A program made the translations under genes and the position numbers. Positions 9,560-21,902 of a stretch of 64,000 bases of DNA are shown here, piece by piece (the stretch's first letter is position 1; each line of letters starts with the position of its first letter). Under the pieces are notes generated by a model. The model was not told where the DNA came from. It worked only from the letters and a program-made list of their open reading frames with translations, and searched no databases. This DNA comes from Agrococcus jenensis (GTDB lineage: Bacteria > Actinomycetota > Actinomycetes > Actinomycetales > Microbacteriaceae). The stretch is taken from positions 2,852,001 to 2,916,000 of the forward strand of contig NZ_RKHJ01000001.1 in assembly GCF_003752465.1 (NCBI RefSeq), read 5' to 3'.

Positions 9560-10927
9560 TCAGCCGACGATGAGCTTCTTGTTCATGAACTCCTCCATGC
9601 CGTGGGGGCCGAGCTCGCGGCCGAAGCCGCTTCGCTTGGTGCCGCCGAAGGGCATGTCGTAGTCCTCGGAGCCTGCGCCGTTGATCGAGACCATGCCGGC
9701 GTCGATGCGGTCGGCGACCGAGGCCGCGAGCTCGGGGTCGGTGCACCACAGGCGCGCGCCGAGCCCGAAGGGGGTGCCGTTCGCGATCCGGAGCGCGTCG
9801 TCGACGTCGGTCGCCCGGTAGACGGTGCCGACGGGGCCGAACAGCTCCTCGCGGAACGCGTCCATCTCGTCGGTGACGCCGCCGAGCAGCGCGGGCGTGA
9901 TGCGGGCGTCGCCGGAGGCGGTGATGGTGCCGGCGAGCACCTGCGCGCCCTCGGCGACCGCGGCGCCGGTCTGCTCCCGCAGCCGGTCGGCGGCCGCCTG
10001 CGACGACAGTGGCCCGACGAGCGCGTCCTCGTCATCGGCCTCGCCGACCGGCAGCGCCGTGATGGCTTCGCCGAGCTTGCGCGTGAACTCGTCGTAGAGG
10101 TCGTCGATGACGATGAACCGCTTGGAGGCGTTGCAGGACTGGCCGGAGTTCTCCATCCGCGTCTCGACCGCCGCCGCCACGACCGCGTCCATGTCGTCGG
10201 TGGAGAGGACGATGAACGGGTCGGAGCCGCCCAGCTCCAGCACGACCTTCTTCAGGTGCCGGCCGGCGATCTCGGCGACCGCGGCGCCCGCGCGCTCGGA
10301 CCCGGTGAGGGAGACGCCGCGGACTCGCGGGTCGGGGACGACGATGTCGCCGATCTGGTCGTTGGTGGCGAAGATGTTCTCGTACGCGCCCGCCGGCAGC
10401 CCCGCCTCGGCGAGGATCTCGGCGATCACGGTCGCCGACCACGGGCACTGCGGCGCGTGCTTCAGCAGCATCGTGTTGCCGAGCATCAGGTTCGGGAACG
10501 CGAACCTGGCCACCTGGTAGTAGGGGAAGTTCCACGGCATGATGCCGAGGATCACGCCCTGCGCAGACTTCCGCACCCGCGCATCCACACCCGACCGGAC
10601 CTGCAGCACCTCGTCCGCGAGGAACGCCTCGGCGTTGTCGGCGTAGTACTGCACGATCTCGCCCGAGAACTCCGCCTCGAACACCCCCTGCCCGAGCGGC
10701 TTCCCCATCTCGGTGCGGATGATATCCGCCAGCTCCCGCGACCGCGACGCGAACGCGTCCGCCGCCCGGCCCAGGACCGCCGCCCGCTCCGGCAGCGGCG
10801 TCGACCGCCACGGCTCGTACGCCGCGTGCGCACGCTCGATCGCGGCGCGCACCTCATCATCCGTCGCGGTCGGGAACTCCTTCACGACCTGACCCGTGTA
10901 CGGGTCCGTCACGCGGTACTCGCTCAC
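9560..10927 (-). CDS. gabD: NAD(P)-dependent succinate-semialdehyde dehydrogenase family enzyme
   Basis: A 455-residue aldehyde dehydrogenase. The catalytic cysteine is in SGQSCNASKR and the general-base glutamate in LELGGSDPF. The N-terminal MPWNFPYYQVARFAFPNLMLGN segment is characteristic of the succinate-semialdehyde dehydrogenase branch. The GTG start at 10927 is seven bases after GAGGAGG. No GABA transaminase or transporter lies beside it, so the substrate is inferred from family only. Confidence 0.83.
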   Translation of the reverse strand: MSEYRVTDPYTGQVVKEFPTATDDEVRAAIERAHAAYEPWRSTPLPERAAVLGRAADAFASRSRELADIIRTEMGKPLGQGVFEAEFSGEIVQYYADNAEAFLADEVLQVRSGVDARVRKSAQGVILGIMPWNFPYYQVARFAFPNLMLGNTMLLKHAPQCPWSATVIAEILAEAGLPAGAYENIFATNDQIGDIVVPDPRVRGVSLTGSERAGAAVAEIAGRHLKKVVLELGGSDPFIVLSTDDMDAVVAAAVETRMENSGQSCNASKRFIVIDDLYDEFTRKLGEAITALPVGEADDEDALVGPLSSQAAADRLREQTGAAVAEGAQVLAGTITASGDARITPALLGGVTDEMDAFREELFGPVGTVYRATDVDDALRIANGTPFGLGARLWCTDPELAASVADRIDAGMVSINGAGSEDYDMPFGGTKRSGFGRELGPHGMEEFMNKKLIVG

Positions 10928-11055
10928 GCCATTGCCTCCTCGCAGCGTCGGTGGACCACCAGCGTAGTGGTGGCACGACGAGCGGCCGGCAGCCGCCGAG
11001 GGGCAGCAGGGCGCCTCGATCGAGGACTCTCACAACGTGCGACTCGCAGCCTGAA

Positions 11056-11426
11056 TGGTGGAGATGGGGGGAATCGAACCCCCGTCCAACGCTCATATCG
11101 TGCGGATTCTCCGGGTGCAGCTCAGGGAAGGCGTTCTGCTCGGCTCCGACCTTTGTCCTGAGCACCTAGGTCGACGAGCCCAGTCACAGGAAAAGTCCCG
11201 CGATGCCCTGTGACGCAGCATCGCAGCAAGCCCTCAAGATGACGCCAGGGTCCGGAGCGAGGGCGTCTCCGGTCTGACGGACTTCAGGCTCGCTTAAGCA
11301 GCGAGGGCGAAGTCGGTGCGCTTTGCGTTGGCACCTATGGGTTTGCAGGGGGCGTTGAAGAGATGACCCTGCATCCTCTACCCGCTTCCCGCAGCAACCG
11401 AGACGATGTCGAAACCGATCATCCCC
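11056..11426 (-). ncRNA. ssrA: Transfer-messenger RNA (tmRNA)
   Basis: This RNA rescues stalled ribosomes and tags the nascent chain. The 3' end has a T arm GGGGGTTCGATTCCCCC and an encoded CCA at 11056. The 5' end GGGGATG at 11426 pairs with CATCTCC before ACCA, closing the acceptor stem, and is followed by the D-arm-like GGTTTCGAC. The tag frame from 11332 to 11294 reads GCC AAC GCA through GCT GCT TAA and encodes ANAKRTDFALAA, a typical actinobacterial degradation tag ending in ALAA. Length is 371 bases. Confidence 0.97.
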
Positions 11427-11435
11427 GTGCTGGGT

Positions 11436-11464
11436 GTGCGAGTCGCACGCTGTGGAGTTGTCAA
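11436..11464 (-). promoter_or_regulatory. Probable ssrA promoter
   Basis: On the minus strand a perfect -35 hexamer TTGACA (11464-11459) is followed after 17 bases by a weak -10 candidate TCGCAC (11441-11436). The tmRNA 5' end begins about ten bases further. The spacing fits a housekeeping promoter, but the -10 match is poor. Confidence 0.45.
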
Positions 11465-11538
11465 GGCCGGATCGCTCCGGCGCGCTGGCTGGGCCAGCCC
11501 GTCATCATATCGCGCCCGCGGTCCGCGCGGCAAGGCGC

Positions 11539-12567
<1,029 letters not shown>

Positions 12568-12672
12568 TTCGCCTTCCGCCGGAGGGCCCTGGGTGAATCC
12601 TGCCGGCGGAGCCCATCCAAGCGGCTGCGCGGGCGATTGTCGAACCGCGGGCGTCAGCTCACTCGGCGGCAT

Positions 12673-13149
12673 TCATTCGTTCAGGCGGTTGCGGGTGCGC
12701 ATGGCACGCTCGGCCTCGCGCTTGTCCTGCCGCTCCCGCAGGGCGTGCCGCTTGTCGTACTCCTTCTTGCCCTTCGCGACGGCGAGCTCGACCTTCGCCC
12801 GGCCATCCGAGAAGTACAGCGAGAGCGGCACGAGCGTGTAGCCGCCCTGGGCGACCTTCGCGGCCAGCTTGTCGATCTCGTCGCGGTGGAGCAGCAGCTT
12901 GCGCTTCCGGCGGGGCGGGTGGTTCGTCCACGTGCCCTGGCCGTACTCGGCGATGTGCACGGCGTCGAGCCAGGCCTCGCCGTACTCGATGAAGGCGTAG
13001 CCGTCGACGAGCGACGCCCTGCCGGCGCGCAGCGACTTCACCTCGGTGCCCGTCAGCACGAGGCCCGCCTCGACGCGATCCTCGATCGTGTAGTCGTGGC
13101 GCGCCTTGCGGTTCTGCGCCACGACCTTCTGGCCCTGTTCGCGCGGCAT
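12673..13149 (-). CDS. smpB: SsrA-binding protein SmpB
   Basis: A 158-residue protein that binds tmRNA and brings it to stalled ribosomes. The family motifs are [20 protein letters not shown] at the N-terminus, [15 protein letters not shown] in the centre, and a basic C-terminal tail ([24 protein letters not shown] region) that enters the mRNA channel. The ATG at 13149 follows AGGAGCG by five bases. It follows ftsX and precedes pfkA, with the tmRNA gene beyond pfkA. Confidence 0.95.
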   Translation of the reverse strand: MPREQGQKVVAQNRKARHDYTIEDRVEAGLVLTGTEVKSLRAGRASLVDGYAFIEYGEAWLDAVHIAEYGQGTWTNHPPRRKRKLLLHRDEIDKLAAKVAQGGYTLVPLSLYFSDGRAKVELAVAKGKKEYDKRHALRERQDKREAERAMRTRNRLNE

Positions 13150-13204
13150 GGTTCGCTCCTGCATCCTGTGCCCGACCACCGGGCAGCCGCCCAGTCTAGC
13201 CGGA

Positions 13205-14115
13205 TCAGATCTTGAGGTACCTGCGGATCGCGACCGCCGCCGCCACCCCGGCGAAGAGCACGCCGATGCCGATGAGCACGGGCGCGACGACGAGGGCGTC
13301 GTCGAGCCCCACGATCGCGATGGTCTGCAGCATCGGCGCCACGTAGCCCTGCAGGACGAAGTGGACGACCGCCACGACCGAGCCGGCGGCCAGCACCGCC
13401 CCGATGAGCGCCGCCACCACCCCCTCGATGATGAAGGGCGTCTGGATGAAGCGGTTCGACGCCCCGACGAGCCGCATGATGCCGAGCTCACGCTTCCGCG
13501 AGAAGGCAGAGAGACGGATGGTCGTCGAGATCAGCAGCACCGCGGCGACGAGCATGAGCACGGCGACGCCGATCGCCGCCAGGCTCGCGGTGTTGAGGAC
13601 CTGGAAGATCGGTTCCAGCAGCGCGCGTTGGTCGCGCACCTCCAGCACCCCCGGGAGCGCCGTCGTCGCCTCCCGGATGAGGTCGGCGTCCTGCGGCGTC
13701 GTGGGCCGCACCCAGAGCGCCTCGTTCATCGTCTCGGGGCTCGCGAACTCGGCGCTCGCGGTGCCGCCGAACTGCTCCATGAAGTGCTGGTAGGCGAGCT
13801 CGCGGTCCTCGAACTGCACGTCGGCGACGTAGGGCGCGATCGCGCCGCTCGAGAGCGTGCTGCGCACGGCCTCGATCTGCTCGGGGGTCGCGGCGGTCTG
13901 CGTGCAGGTGTCGGTCGCGTCGACCGGCCCGCAGAAGTAGATGCCGACCTGCGCCCGGTCGTACCAGAAGCCCTTCATCTGGTTGATCTGCTGCTGCAGC
14001 AGGATGGCCGCCCCCACGAACGAGAGCGAGATGAAGGTGACGAGCACGACCGAGACGACGACCGAGAGGTTGCGGCGCAGGCCGTTCCAGACCTCGTTCG
14101 CGATGAGCTGGATCC

Positions 14116-14119
<4 letters not shown>
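13205..14119 (-). CDS. ftsX: Cell division ABC transporter permease FtsX
   Basis: A 304-residue membrane partner of FtsE that passes a signal to peptidoglycan hydrolases at the septum. It shows a cytoplasmic N-terminus [17 protein letters not shown], a first membrane segment near residues 20-42, a large extracellular domain (about 45-175) with two cysteines, and three C-terminal membrane segments, which is the FtsX topology. The start overlaps the ftsE stop by four bases (14116-14119). The length fits actinobacterial FtsX. Confidence 0.94.
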
Positions 14120-14832
<713 letters not shown>

Positions 14833-15145
14833 GGCCTGTCGAGGGTATGGGCGGCGGCGCCCCGACCGGCGCGCCGCACCGGCGGTTCCATGGATCCATC
14901 AGACTTCGTGCTTGCCAAGCACTGTTATCAATCTGTTATCGTTGCCGTGCCGCGTGCGGACCGGGAGCCCATCTCCCTCCGGATCGCACGCAGCGTGAGC
15001 CCGGGTCGGATGAGCGGCCGAGCGGTGATCGTGCCCTGCGTGCAGCTCCGCGGCAACCACCACCTTGTGCAAGTCCGAGCCTCCCGTCCATGCGTCGACG
15101 GTCGGCGACGGTGGTGATCGTGCAACCGGAAGGCCACACCACTCC
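14833..15145. other. 313-base intergenic region between ftsE and the first beta-helix gene
   Basis: No coding region with support is seen here. It must hold the promoters for ftsE-ftsX on the minus strand and for the lipoprotein gene on the plus strand. The only distinct motif is a GTTATC direct repeat at 14924-14940. About 205 bases then separate that repeat from the ATG at 15146, which implies either a long leader or a distant operator. Confidence 0.5.
14924..14940 (+). promoter_or_regulatory. GTTATC direct repeat, 11-base period, upstream of beta-helix gene 1
   Basis: GTTATC at 14924-14929 is repeated at 14935-14940, five bases apart, giving one helical turn between half-sites. A matching GTTAC repeat with the same period stands upstream of the paralogous gene at 16837. 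Direct repeats of this type and period are bound by OmpR-family response regulators. On the other strand the half-site reads GATAAC, near MtrA half-sites of the GTAAC type. The regulator is inferred only. Confidence 0.5.
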
Positions 15146-16684
<1,539 letters not shown>

Positions 16685-16705
16685 CCGCTTCCCAGCACAC
16701 GCTTC

Positions 16706-16736
16706 GCTGCCCCGCCGAGCTCCTCGGCGGGGCAGC
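16706..16736 (+). terminator. Hairpin terminator after beta-helix gene 1
   Basis: A perfect 14-base stem (16706-16719 with 16723-16736) surrounds a three-base loop CTC, starting 22 bases after the stop codon. There is no T-run, as is common for terminators in high-GC actinobacteria. Confidence 0.75.
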
Positions 16737-16836
16737 GTCGTTCCTGCGCATCCGGACCCGTGGACCGGAAACGAGTGATCATAACGACGTCCGTATACAG
16801 CGCCACGCCGGGTCATGGTCAACAATCAAGACAATC

Positions 16837-16852
16837 GTTACGCTTCTGTTAC
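16837..16852 (+). promoter_or_regulatory. GTTAC direct repeat, 11-base period, upstream of beta-helix gene 2
   Basis: GTTAC at 16837-16841 recurs at 16848-16852 with a six-base spacer. It matches the repeat before the paralogous gene in half-site, period and distance to the start (202 against 205 bases). This conservation suggests a shared operator kept through the duplication. Confidence 0.5.
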
Positions 16853-17054
16853 TCTTGAGGGGTCGAGCAGCGCGCTAGCGTCTTGCCGAGCAGCGGATGG
16901 GGTCACGACCTCCGCGCCGGTCGCTGGAGCTCACGCCGTGCAGCAGCCGTATCCCTCGGCAGCGCCGGCAGCTCGATTGCACCATCACGCCGTGCCGACG
17001 CAGGCCTGCCGCCCGTCGGCATGCCGTCGTGCATCCCCATGAGAGGTACACGCC

Positions 17055-17999
17055 ATTCCCATCACGCATCTCCCCCTTGCCATCGCGTCGTCGCATGCCC
17101 CCAGCACGCGTCGCCGCACCTTCCGACTCGCGGTCGTGACCACGCTCGTCGCCCTCGGCGCGACGCTCCTGCCGGCCACTGCGGCCACCGCCGCGCCTGC
17201 GGTCATCGACCGCCCCGCGAGCGTCGCCACGTCGATGCCCGGCGCCAGCAACACCGGCGTGCCCTCGGGCGTGGCCCTGCGCGTCCACCGCGGCAACATG
17301 GTCATCACCCGCGCCGGCACCGTCATCAGCGGGCTCGACATCTACGGCTCCGTCGACGTGCGCGCGGCCAACGTCACGATCCGCAACTCCATCATCCGCG
17401 GCGACTCGGCGGGCACCCACGACTTCCTCGTGCGCAGCGCCTCGAACGCGGCGAGCCTCCGGATCTACGACAGCACGCTGCGGGCCAGCAAGTCGACGTA
17501 CCGCGTCAACGGCCTGCGCGGCTGGAACATCGACGCCACCCGGCTCGAGATCAGCCACGTCATCGACCCCGCGCACTTCTGGGGCTCCGGTAACGTGCAG
17601 CTGCGCAACTCGTGGCTGCACGACAACCTGCACTACGCGAGCGACCCGGGCTGGAACGGCGGCCCGAGCCACGACGACAGCATCCAGATCCAGAGCGGCT
17701 CCGGCTACTGGATCACGGGCAACCGCATCGAGGATGCGAACAACGCCGGCATCATGATCACGCAGGACGCTGGACGCGTCTCGAACGTCATGATCCGCGA
17801 CAACTTCCTCGACGGCGGCGGCTGCACGGTCAACCTGCACGACAAGGGCAAGGGCCAGTTCCAGAACATCGACATCGTCGGCAACATCTTCGGCGCGAAC
17901 TCGGTGTTCAACTGCCAGATCATCCGCACCGCGGGCGACATCACGGCGACGGGCAACACGACCGTCACCGGCAAGGCCATGCGGATCAACCTGCACTGA
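17055..17999 (+). CDS. Secreted right-handed beta-helix protein, paralogue of the preceding gene
   Basis: The mature part aligns end to end with the helix domain of the preceding protein, for example [46 protein letters not shown] and the C-terminal NCQIIRTAGDI. It lacks the Ala-Pro stalk. The first standard start in frame, GTG 17136, would remove the basic part of the signal peptide. In-frame sequence upstream encodes STRRRTFRLAVVTTLVALGATLLPATAATAAPA, given here in pieces RRRTFR and LAVVTTLVALG, ending in an AxA cleavage site. The frame is closed by TGA at 17040. I therefore place the start at ATT 17055, eight bases after GAGAGG. A frameshift is the alternative. Confidence 0.75.
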   Translation: MPITHLPLAIASSHAPSTRRRTFRLAVVTTLVALGATLLPATAATAAPAVIDRPASVATSMPGASNTGVPSGVALRVHRGNMVITRAGTVISGLDIYGSVDVRAANVTIRNSIIRGDSAGTHDFLVRSASNAASLRIYDSTLRASKSTYRVNGLRGWNIDATRLEISHVIDPAHFWGSGNVQLRNSWLHDNLHYASDPGWNGGPSHDDSIQIQSGSGYWITGNRIEDANNAGIMITQDAGRVSNVMIRDNFLDGGGCTVNLHDKGKGQFQNIDIVGNIFGANSVFNCQIIRTAGDITATGNTTVTGKAMRINLH

Positions 18000-18013
18000 T
18001 CCGCGCATCGCAG

Positions 18014-18050
18014 GAGCGGGCCGCCTCGTCACCGACGAGGCGGCCCGCTC
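18014..18050. terminator. Bidirectional hairpin terminator between beta-helix gene 2 and hpaB-like gene
   Basis: A perfect 17-base stem (18014-18030 with 18034-18050) around a three-base ACC loop lies between two convergent genes, so it can stop transcription from both sides. No T-run follows on either strand. Confidence 0.8.
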
Positions 18051-18062
18051 TGGCACCCGGCG

Positions 18063-19457
18063 TCAGCCGCGCCAGCGCGCCAGGCTGCCGTCGGCGCGCG
18101 CGAGGCCGAGGATGCCGACGTGCGTGCGCTCCGGCTGTCCCCAGTAGCTGCGCTCGTAGAGCTCGTGCCGGGCGCCGAAGCCGGTGCCGACCGCATCCCA
18201 CAGCTCGCCCATGACCTCGAGCCGCTCGCGCGCGTCCGCGCCGCCGGAGCCGCGCAGCAGCGGCTCGATCGCCGCGACCGCGTCGGTGCCGAGCGACGCG
18301 AGCGGCACCGGCAGGTGCGCGAAGGCCGACGACAGGGTGGTCTCCAGGGTCACCCGCATGCGGCTGTAGGCGTCGGGCGCGAACGCGGCGAACGCGAGCG
18401 CCGCCTCGGCGCCCGGGCCGATCGAGTCGCCCGAGGGTGCCGCCTGCTCGATCATCGCGTCGCGGAGCCCCGCCGTCATGTGGCGGAACGCGAGCACCTC
18501 GCCGAGCGCCGCCTGCACGCCCCGCCGCTCGGTCGTGCCCATGATCTCGGTCGCGCGCACGGCGAGGCCGGCGATGTGCTCGAGCTTGGCCTCGAGCCGC
18601 GTCGCCGCCTGGAAGGCGAGCCGGCGGTTCCAGCCGATCGAGCCGCCGTTGAAGGCGAGCATCGCCTCGGCGTCGCGGATGAAGACGTCGTCCCACGGCA
18701 CGAGCACGTCGTCGAAGACGACGAGCGCGTCGTGCTCGGCGAAGCGGTTCGCGAGCGGCTGGTCGTCGCGGGCGGGCGTGCCTCTCGTGTAGATCCGGAT
18801 GCCCGGCGTGCCGACGGCGACCGACGCGGCGATCGCGAACGCATCCGTCTGCACCTCGCCGCCGAAGTGCGAGACGAGCAGGCGCTGAGCGGTCGCCGCG
18901 CCGGTCACGACCGCCTTCGCGCCGCGGAGGACGACCCCCTCGTCGGTCTCGCGCACGACGTGCAGGAAGACATCGCCGACCTCGTCGGGCGGCAGGTCGC
19001 GGTCGACGGGCGGGTTGACGAGCGCCTGGGCGTAGTGGGTGACGTCGCGCTGGTCGCGCGCGAGCGCCGCGCGGACGTTCCCCTCGAAGCGCCCGAACTC
19101 GCTCGCATGCGCAGCCATCGAGGTCAGCACCGCGCCCATGAACTCGGGCGTGCGCCCGACCCAGCCGCGGGTGCTGCGCTGCCAGGCCCGGATCGCGTCG
19201 CGCTGCATCCGCAGGTCGTCCCGGGTGTGCGGCACCGTCCAGAAGGCGTGCGTCACGCCCGATCCGTCCGCCGTCGGTGCGAGGAGGGCATCCGCCTCGT
19301 CACCGTGCAGCGCGTCGTAGAGCGACGCGATGGTGCTCGCGAGCCCGGCCAGCTCACGATGCTCGGCCACGCGCTCCACCGGCACGCCGTCGTGGACGAC
19401 GACGCGGCCGTCGTCGAGGCTCGCGAGGTAGTCGCTGCCGGTCTGCGGGCGGGTCAT
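18063..19457 (-). CDS. 4-hydroxyphenylacetate 3-monooxygenase (HpaB) family flavin-dependent hydroxylase
   Basis: A 464-residue member of the FADH2-using HpaB family, which has an acyl-CoA dehydrogenase-like fold and hydroxylates phenolic rings with flavin supplied by a partner reductase. Typical segments are MTRPQTGSDYLASLDDGRVV, the AKAVVTGAATAQRLLVSH core, RFAEHDALVVFDDVLVPWDDVF and a late SFAHLP-like helix. No HpaC reductase lies nearby, so a shared cell flavin reductase would be needed. The substrate is unknown. It sits between prfB and the beta-helix genes. Confidence 0.82.
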   Translation of the reverse strand: MTRPQTGSDYLASLDDGRVVVHDGVPVERVAEHRELAGLASTIASLYDALHGDEADALLAPTADGSGVTHAFWTVPHTRDDLRMQRDAIRAWQRSTRGWVGRTPEFMGAVLTSMAAHASEFGRFEGNVRAALARDQRDVTHYAQALVNPPVDRDLPPDEVGDVFLHVVRETDEGVVLRGAKAVVTGAATAQRLLVSHFGGEVQTDAFAIAASVAVGTPGIRIYTRGTPARDDQPLANRFAEHDALVVFDDVLVPWDDVFIRDAEAMLAFNGGSIGWNRRLAFQAATRLEAKLEHIAGLAVRATEIMGTTERRGVQAALGEVLAFRHMTAGLRDAMIEQAAPSGDSIGPGAEAALAFAAFAPDAYSRMRVTLETTLSSAFAHLPVPLASLGTDAVAAIEPLLRGSGGADARERLEVMGELWDAVGTGFGARHELYERSYWGQPERTHVGILGLARADGSLARWRG

Positions 19458-19492
19458 CCGGGCTCCCTGCGTCGGTGCGGCGCCCTCGGCGC

Positions 19493-20608
19493 CTACTCGG
19501 CCTCGAGCTGCTGCTGCTTGCGCCAGCGGATGCCGGCGGCGATGAAGCCGTCGAGGTCGCCGTCGAACACGGCCGACGGGTTGTTGACCTCGTGGAGCGT
19601 GCGGAGGTCCTTGACCATCTGGTAGGGCGCGAGCACGTAGGAGCGCATCTGGTCGCCCCAGCTCGCCGAGATGTTGCCGGCGAGCTCCTTCTTGCGGGCC
19701 GCCTCCTCCTCGCGCTTGAGCAGCATCAGGCGGCTCTGCAGCACGCGCATCGCGGCCGCGCGGTTCTGGATCTGGCTCTTCTCGTTCTGCATGGAGACGA
19801 CCGTGCCGGTCGGCAGGTGGGTGATGCGCACGGCGGAGTCGGTCGTGTTGACGCTCTGGCCGCCCGGGCCCGAGGAGCGGAACACGTCGACGCGGATGTC
19901 GCCCTCGGGCACCTCGACCTCGTCGACCTGCTCGAAGAGCGGCACGACCTCGACCGCGGCGAACGACGTCTGCCGCTTGCCGGCCGCGCCGAACGGGCTC
20001 ATGCGCACGAGCCGGTGGGTGCCGGCCTCGACCGACATGTGGCCGAAGGCATAGGGCGCGTCGATCTCGAACGACGCCGACTTGATGCCGGCCTCCTCCG
20101 CCCAGCTCGTCTCGTAGATCGTCACCGGCATGTCGTGCTGCTCCGCGTAGCGGAGGTACATGCGCATGAGCATCTCGGAGAAGTCGGAGGCGTCGACGCC
20201 GCCGGCGCCCGCGCGGATGGTGACGACCGCGGGCAGCGGGTCGAACTCGCCGTCGAGGAGCGTCTGGATCTCCATCTCGGAGACGAGGCGCTGCAGGCTC
20301 GCGAGCTCCTTGCGGGCCTCCGTCTGGGTGGCCTCGTCGGCCTCCTCGTTGGCCATCTCGACGAGCACCTCGAGGTCGTCGATGCGAGCCTCGGCCTCGG
20401 TGAGGCGGCGGAGCGCGGTCTGCGCGTGGCTCAGCCGGCTCGTCACCTTCTGGGCGGCGTCGGGGTCGTCCCAGAGGTCGGGGGCACCGGCGGCCTCCGA
20501 GAGGCGCTCGATGTCGGCGGCGATCTTGTCGACGTCCGCCACCGCCTTGATGTCGGAGAACGTGGAGCGGAGAGCGGCGATGTCGCCGGCGATGTCGAGA
20601 TCGGCCAT
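19493..20608 (-). CDS. prfB: Peptide chain release factor 2
   Basis: Recognises UGA and UAA and releases the finished chain. The 371-residue protein has the RF2 recognition tripeptide SPF in [11 protein letters not shown] and the catalytic GGQ in [18 protein letters not shown]. The reading frame is continuous from MADLDIAG, so the programmed +1 frameshift of many prfB genes is absent, as usual in actinobacteria. Expected partners ftsE and ftsX are about 4.7 kb downstream on the same strand. Confidence 0.96.
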   Translation of the reverse strand: MADLDIAGDIAALRSTFSDIKAVADVDKIAADIERLSEAAGAPDLWDDPDAAQKVTSRLSHAQTALRRLTEAEARIDDLEVLVEMANEEADEATQTEARKELASLQRLVSEMEIQTLLDGEFDPLPAVVTIRAGAGGVDASDFSEMLMRMYLRYAEQHDMPVTIYETSWAEEAGIKSASFEIDAPYAFGHMSVEAGTHRLVRMSPFGAAGKRQTSFAAVEVVPLFEQVDEVEVPEGDIRVDVFRSSGPGGQSVNTTDSAVRITHLPTGTVVSMQNEKSQIQNRAAAMRVLQSRLMLLKREEEAARKKELAGNISASWGDQMRSYVLAPYQMVKDLRTLHEVNNPSAVFDGDLDGFIAAGIRWRKQQQLEAE

Positions 20609-20668
20609 GGTGCCTCCAGCCTACCGACGCGGCCGGGTCTCGGGCGCGACGGCCCGTAGTCTCGCTGC

Positions 20669-21898
20669 ATGAGCGGCGTCGACCAGTCCGAGCGCTTCCC
20701 CTGGCGGAGGGTCGCCGGCGCCGCCTACGTGCCGACCGCCGCGTTCGCGATCGGCGAGGGCGCGGTCATCCCCTACATCCCGCTCATCGCGGGCGATCTG
20801 GGCGCATCGCTCGCCGTGGCCGCGGTCGTGACGGCGATGCTCACGGTCGGGCAGCTCGCCGGCGACGTGCCGGGCGGCAGCGTCGTTGCGCGCTTCGGCG
20901 AGCGGCCGACCATGATCGGCGCCGGACTGCTCGTGCTCGTCGCGCTCGCGATCGCGTTCGTGTCGACGGACGTGTGGATGCTCGGGGCCGCGATCTTCGT
21001 GCTCGGCCTCGGCCACGCCGTCTTCGCGCTCGCGCGGCACGCCTTCATGACGACGTTCGTGCCCATCCGGTTCCGCGCCAGGGCGCTCTCGACGCTCGGC
21101 GGCATCTTCCGCCTCGGCATGTTCGTGGGGCCGCTGCTCGGTTCGGCCGTCCTCGGCCTCGGCCTGCCGCTCGCGTCGGTCTGGGTCGTGTGCGCGATCG
21201 GCACCGTCATCGCGATCGTCGTGCTGATCGTGCTGCCCGACCCCTCGTCGGCGTTCGAGTGGACGCCGCTGACGACCGGCACGATCGAGCTGCGGGCGGA
21301 GCGCACCGGCGTCGGCGAGGTCGTGCGCCGCAACGCGCGGGTGCTCGCGACGGTCGGCGTCGGGGCCGCGATGCTCGCGCTCGCCCGCTCTGCGCGCAAC
21401 GTGCTGCTGCCGCTCTGGGCCGTCTCGATCGGGCTCGACGGCGTCACGACCGGTCTCGTGATCGGCATCGCGGGCGGCGTCGACTTCGCGCTCTTCTTCG
21501 TCTCCGGCTGGGTGATGGATCGCTTCGGGCGGCTCTGGAGCGTGGTGCCGTCGCTCACGCTCATGGCCGCGGCCTTCGCGATGCTGGCGGTGTCGCACGA
21601 CCTCGATGCCGCCACCGGCTGGTTCACGGCCGCCGCGCTCGTGCTCGCGCTCGGCAACGGCCTCGGCTCGGGCATCCTCATGACCCTCGGGGCCGATCTG
21701 GCGGATCGCCGCAACCCGGCGCCGTTCCTCGGTGCGTGGCGGCTCACCACCGACCTCGGCGGCGCGGCAGCGCCGCTGCTCATCTCGCTGCTCGTCTCGA
21801 TCGCCTCGATCGCCTGGGCGGCGGGCGGGCTCACCGCGCTCTGCATCGTCGGCGCCGGCATGCTGCTGCGCTGGCTCCCCCGGAAGCCTCGCGACTAG
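20669..21898 (+). CDS. Major facilitator superfamily transporter
   Basis: A 409-residue integral membrane protein with about twelve hydrophobic segments and the MFS loop pattern GGSVVARFGERPTM between segments 2 and 3, with a second copy GWVMDRFGRLWSV in the C-terminal half. It resembles multidrug-type exporters (DHA1-like), but the substrate cannot be read from sequence. It is divergent from prfB and convergent with the kinase gene four bases away. Confidence 0.87.
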   Translation: MSGVDQSERFPWRRVAGAAYVPTAAFAIGEGAVIPYIPLIAGDLGASLAVAAVVTAMLTVGQLAGDVPGGSVVARFGERPTMIGAGLLVLVALAIAFVSTDVWMLGAAIFVLGLGHAVFALARHAFMTTFVPIRFRARALSTLGGIFRLGMFVGPLLGSAVLGLGLPLASVWVVCAIGTVIAIVVLIVLPDPSSAFEWTPLTTGTIELRAERTGVGEVVRRNARVLATVGVGAAMLALARSARNVLLPLWAVSIGLDGVTTGLVIGIAGGVDFALFFVSGWVMDRFGRLWSVVPSLTLMAAAFAMLAVSHDLDAATGWFTAAALVLALGNGLGSGILMTLGADLADRRNPAPFLGAWRLTTDLGGAAAPLLISLLVSIASIAWAAGGLTALCIVGAGMLLRWLPRKPRD

Positions 21899-21902
21899 CG
21901 CG

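Larger units (their letters stand above)
16685..17054 (+). other. 370-base intergenic region between the two beta-helix genes
   Basis: No gene is supported here. From left to right it holds a strong hairpin terminator (16706-16736), a lower-GC stretch around 16770-16855 that includes the GTTAC direct repeat, and about 200 bases of leader-like sequence. The leader has a 7-base stem GCCGACG/CGTCGGC at 16994-17020 and ends with a GAGAGG ribosome-binding site at 17041-17046. Confidence 0.5.

Noticed and set aside
16853..17054. A c-di-AMP (ydaO) riboswitch in the leader of the second beta-helix gene
   Set aside because: Long leaders before secreted cell-wall genes in actinobacteria often hold this riboswitch, so I looked for it. 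The conserved core elements, such as the GGGGUGAAU-type segment and the CAGCUAACC-type 3' segment, are not visible in either leader.
19493..20608. Programmed frameshift in prfB
   Set aside because: The reading frame is continuous from the N-terminal methionine, and no in-frame UGA with the usual slippery sequence is present.
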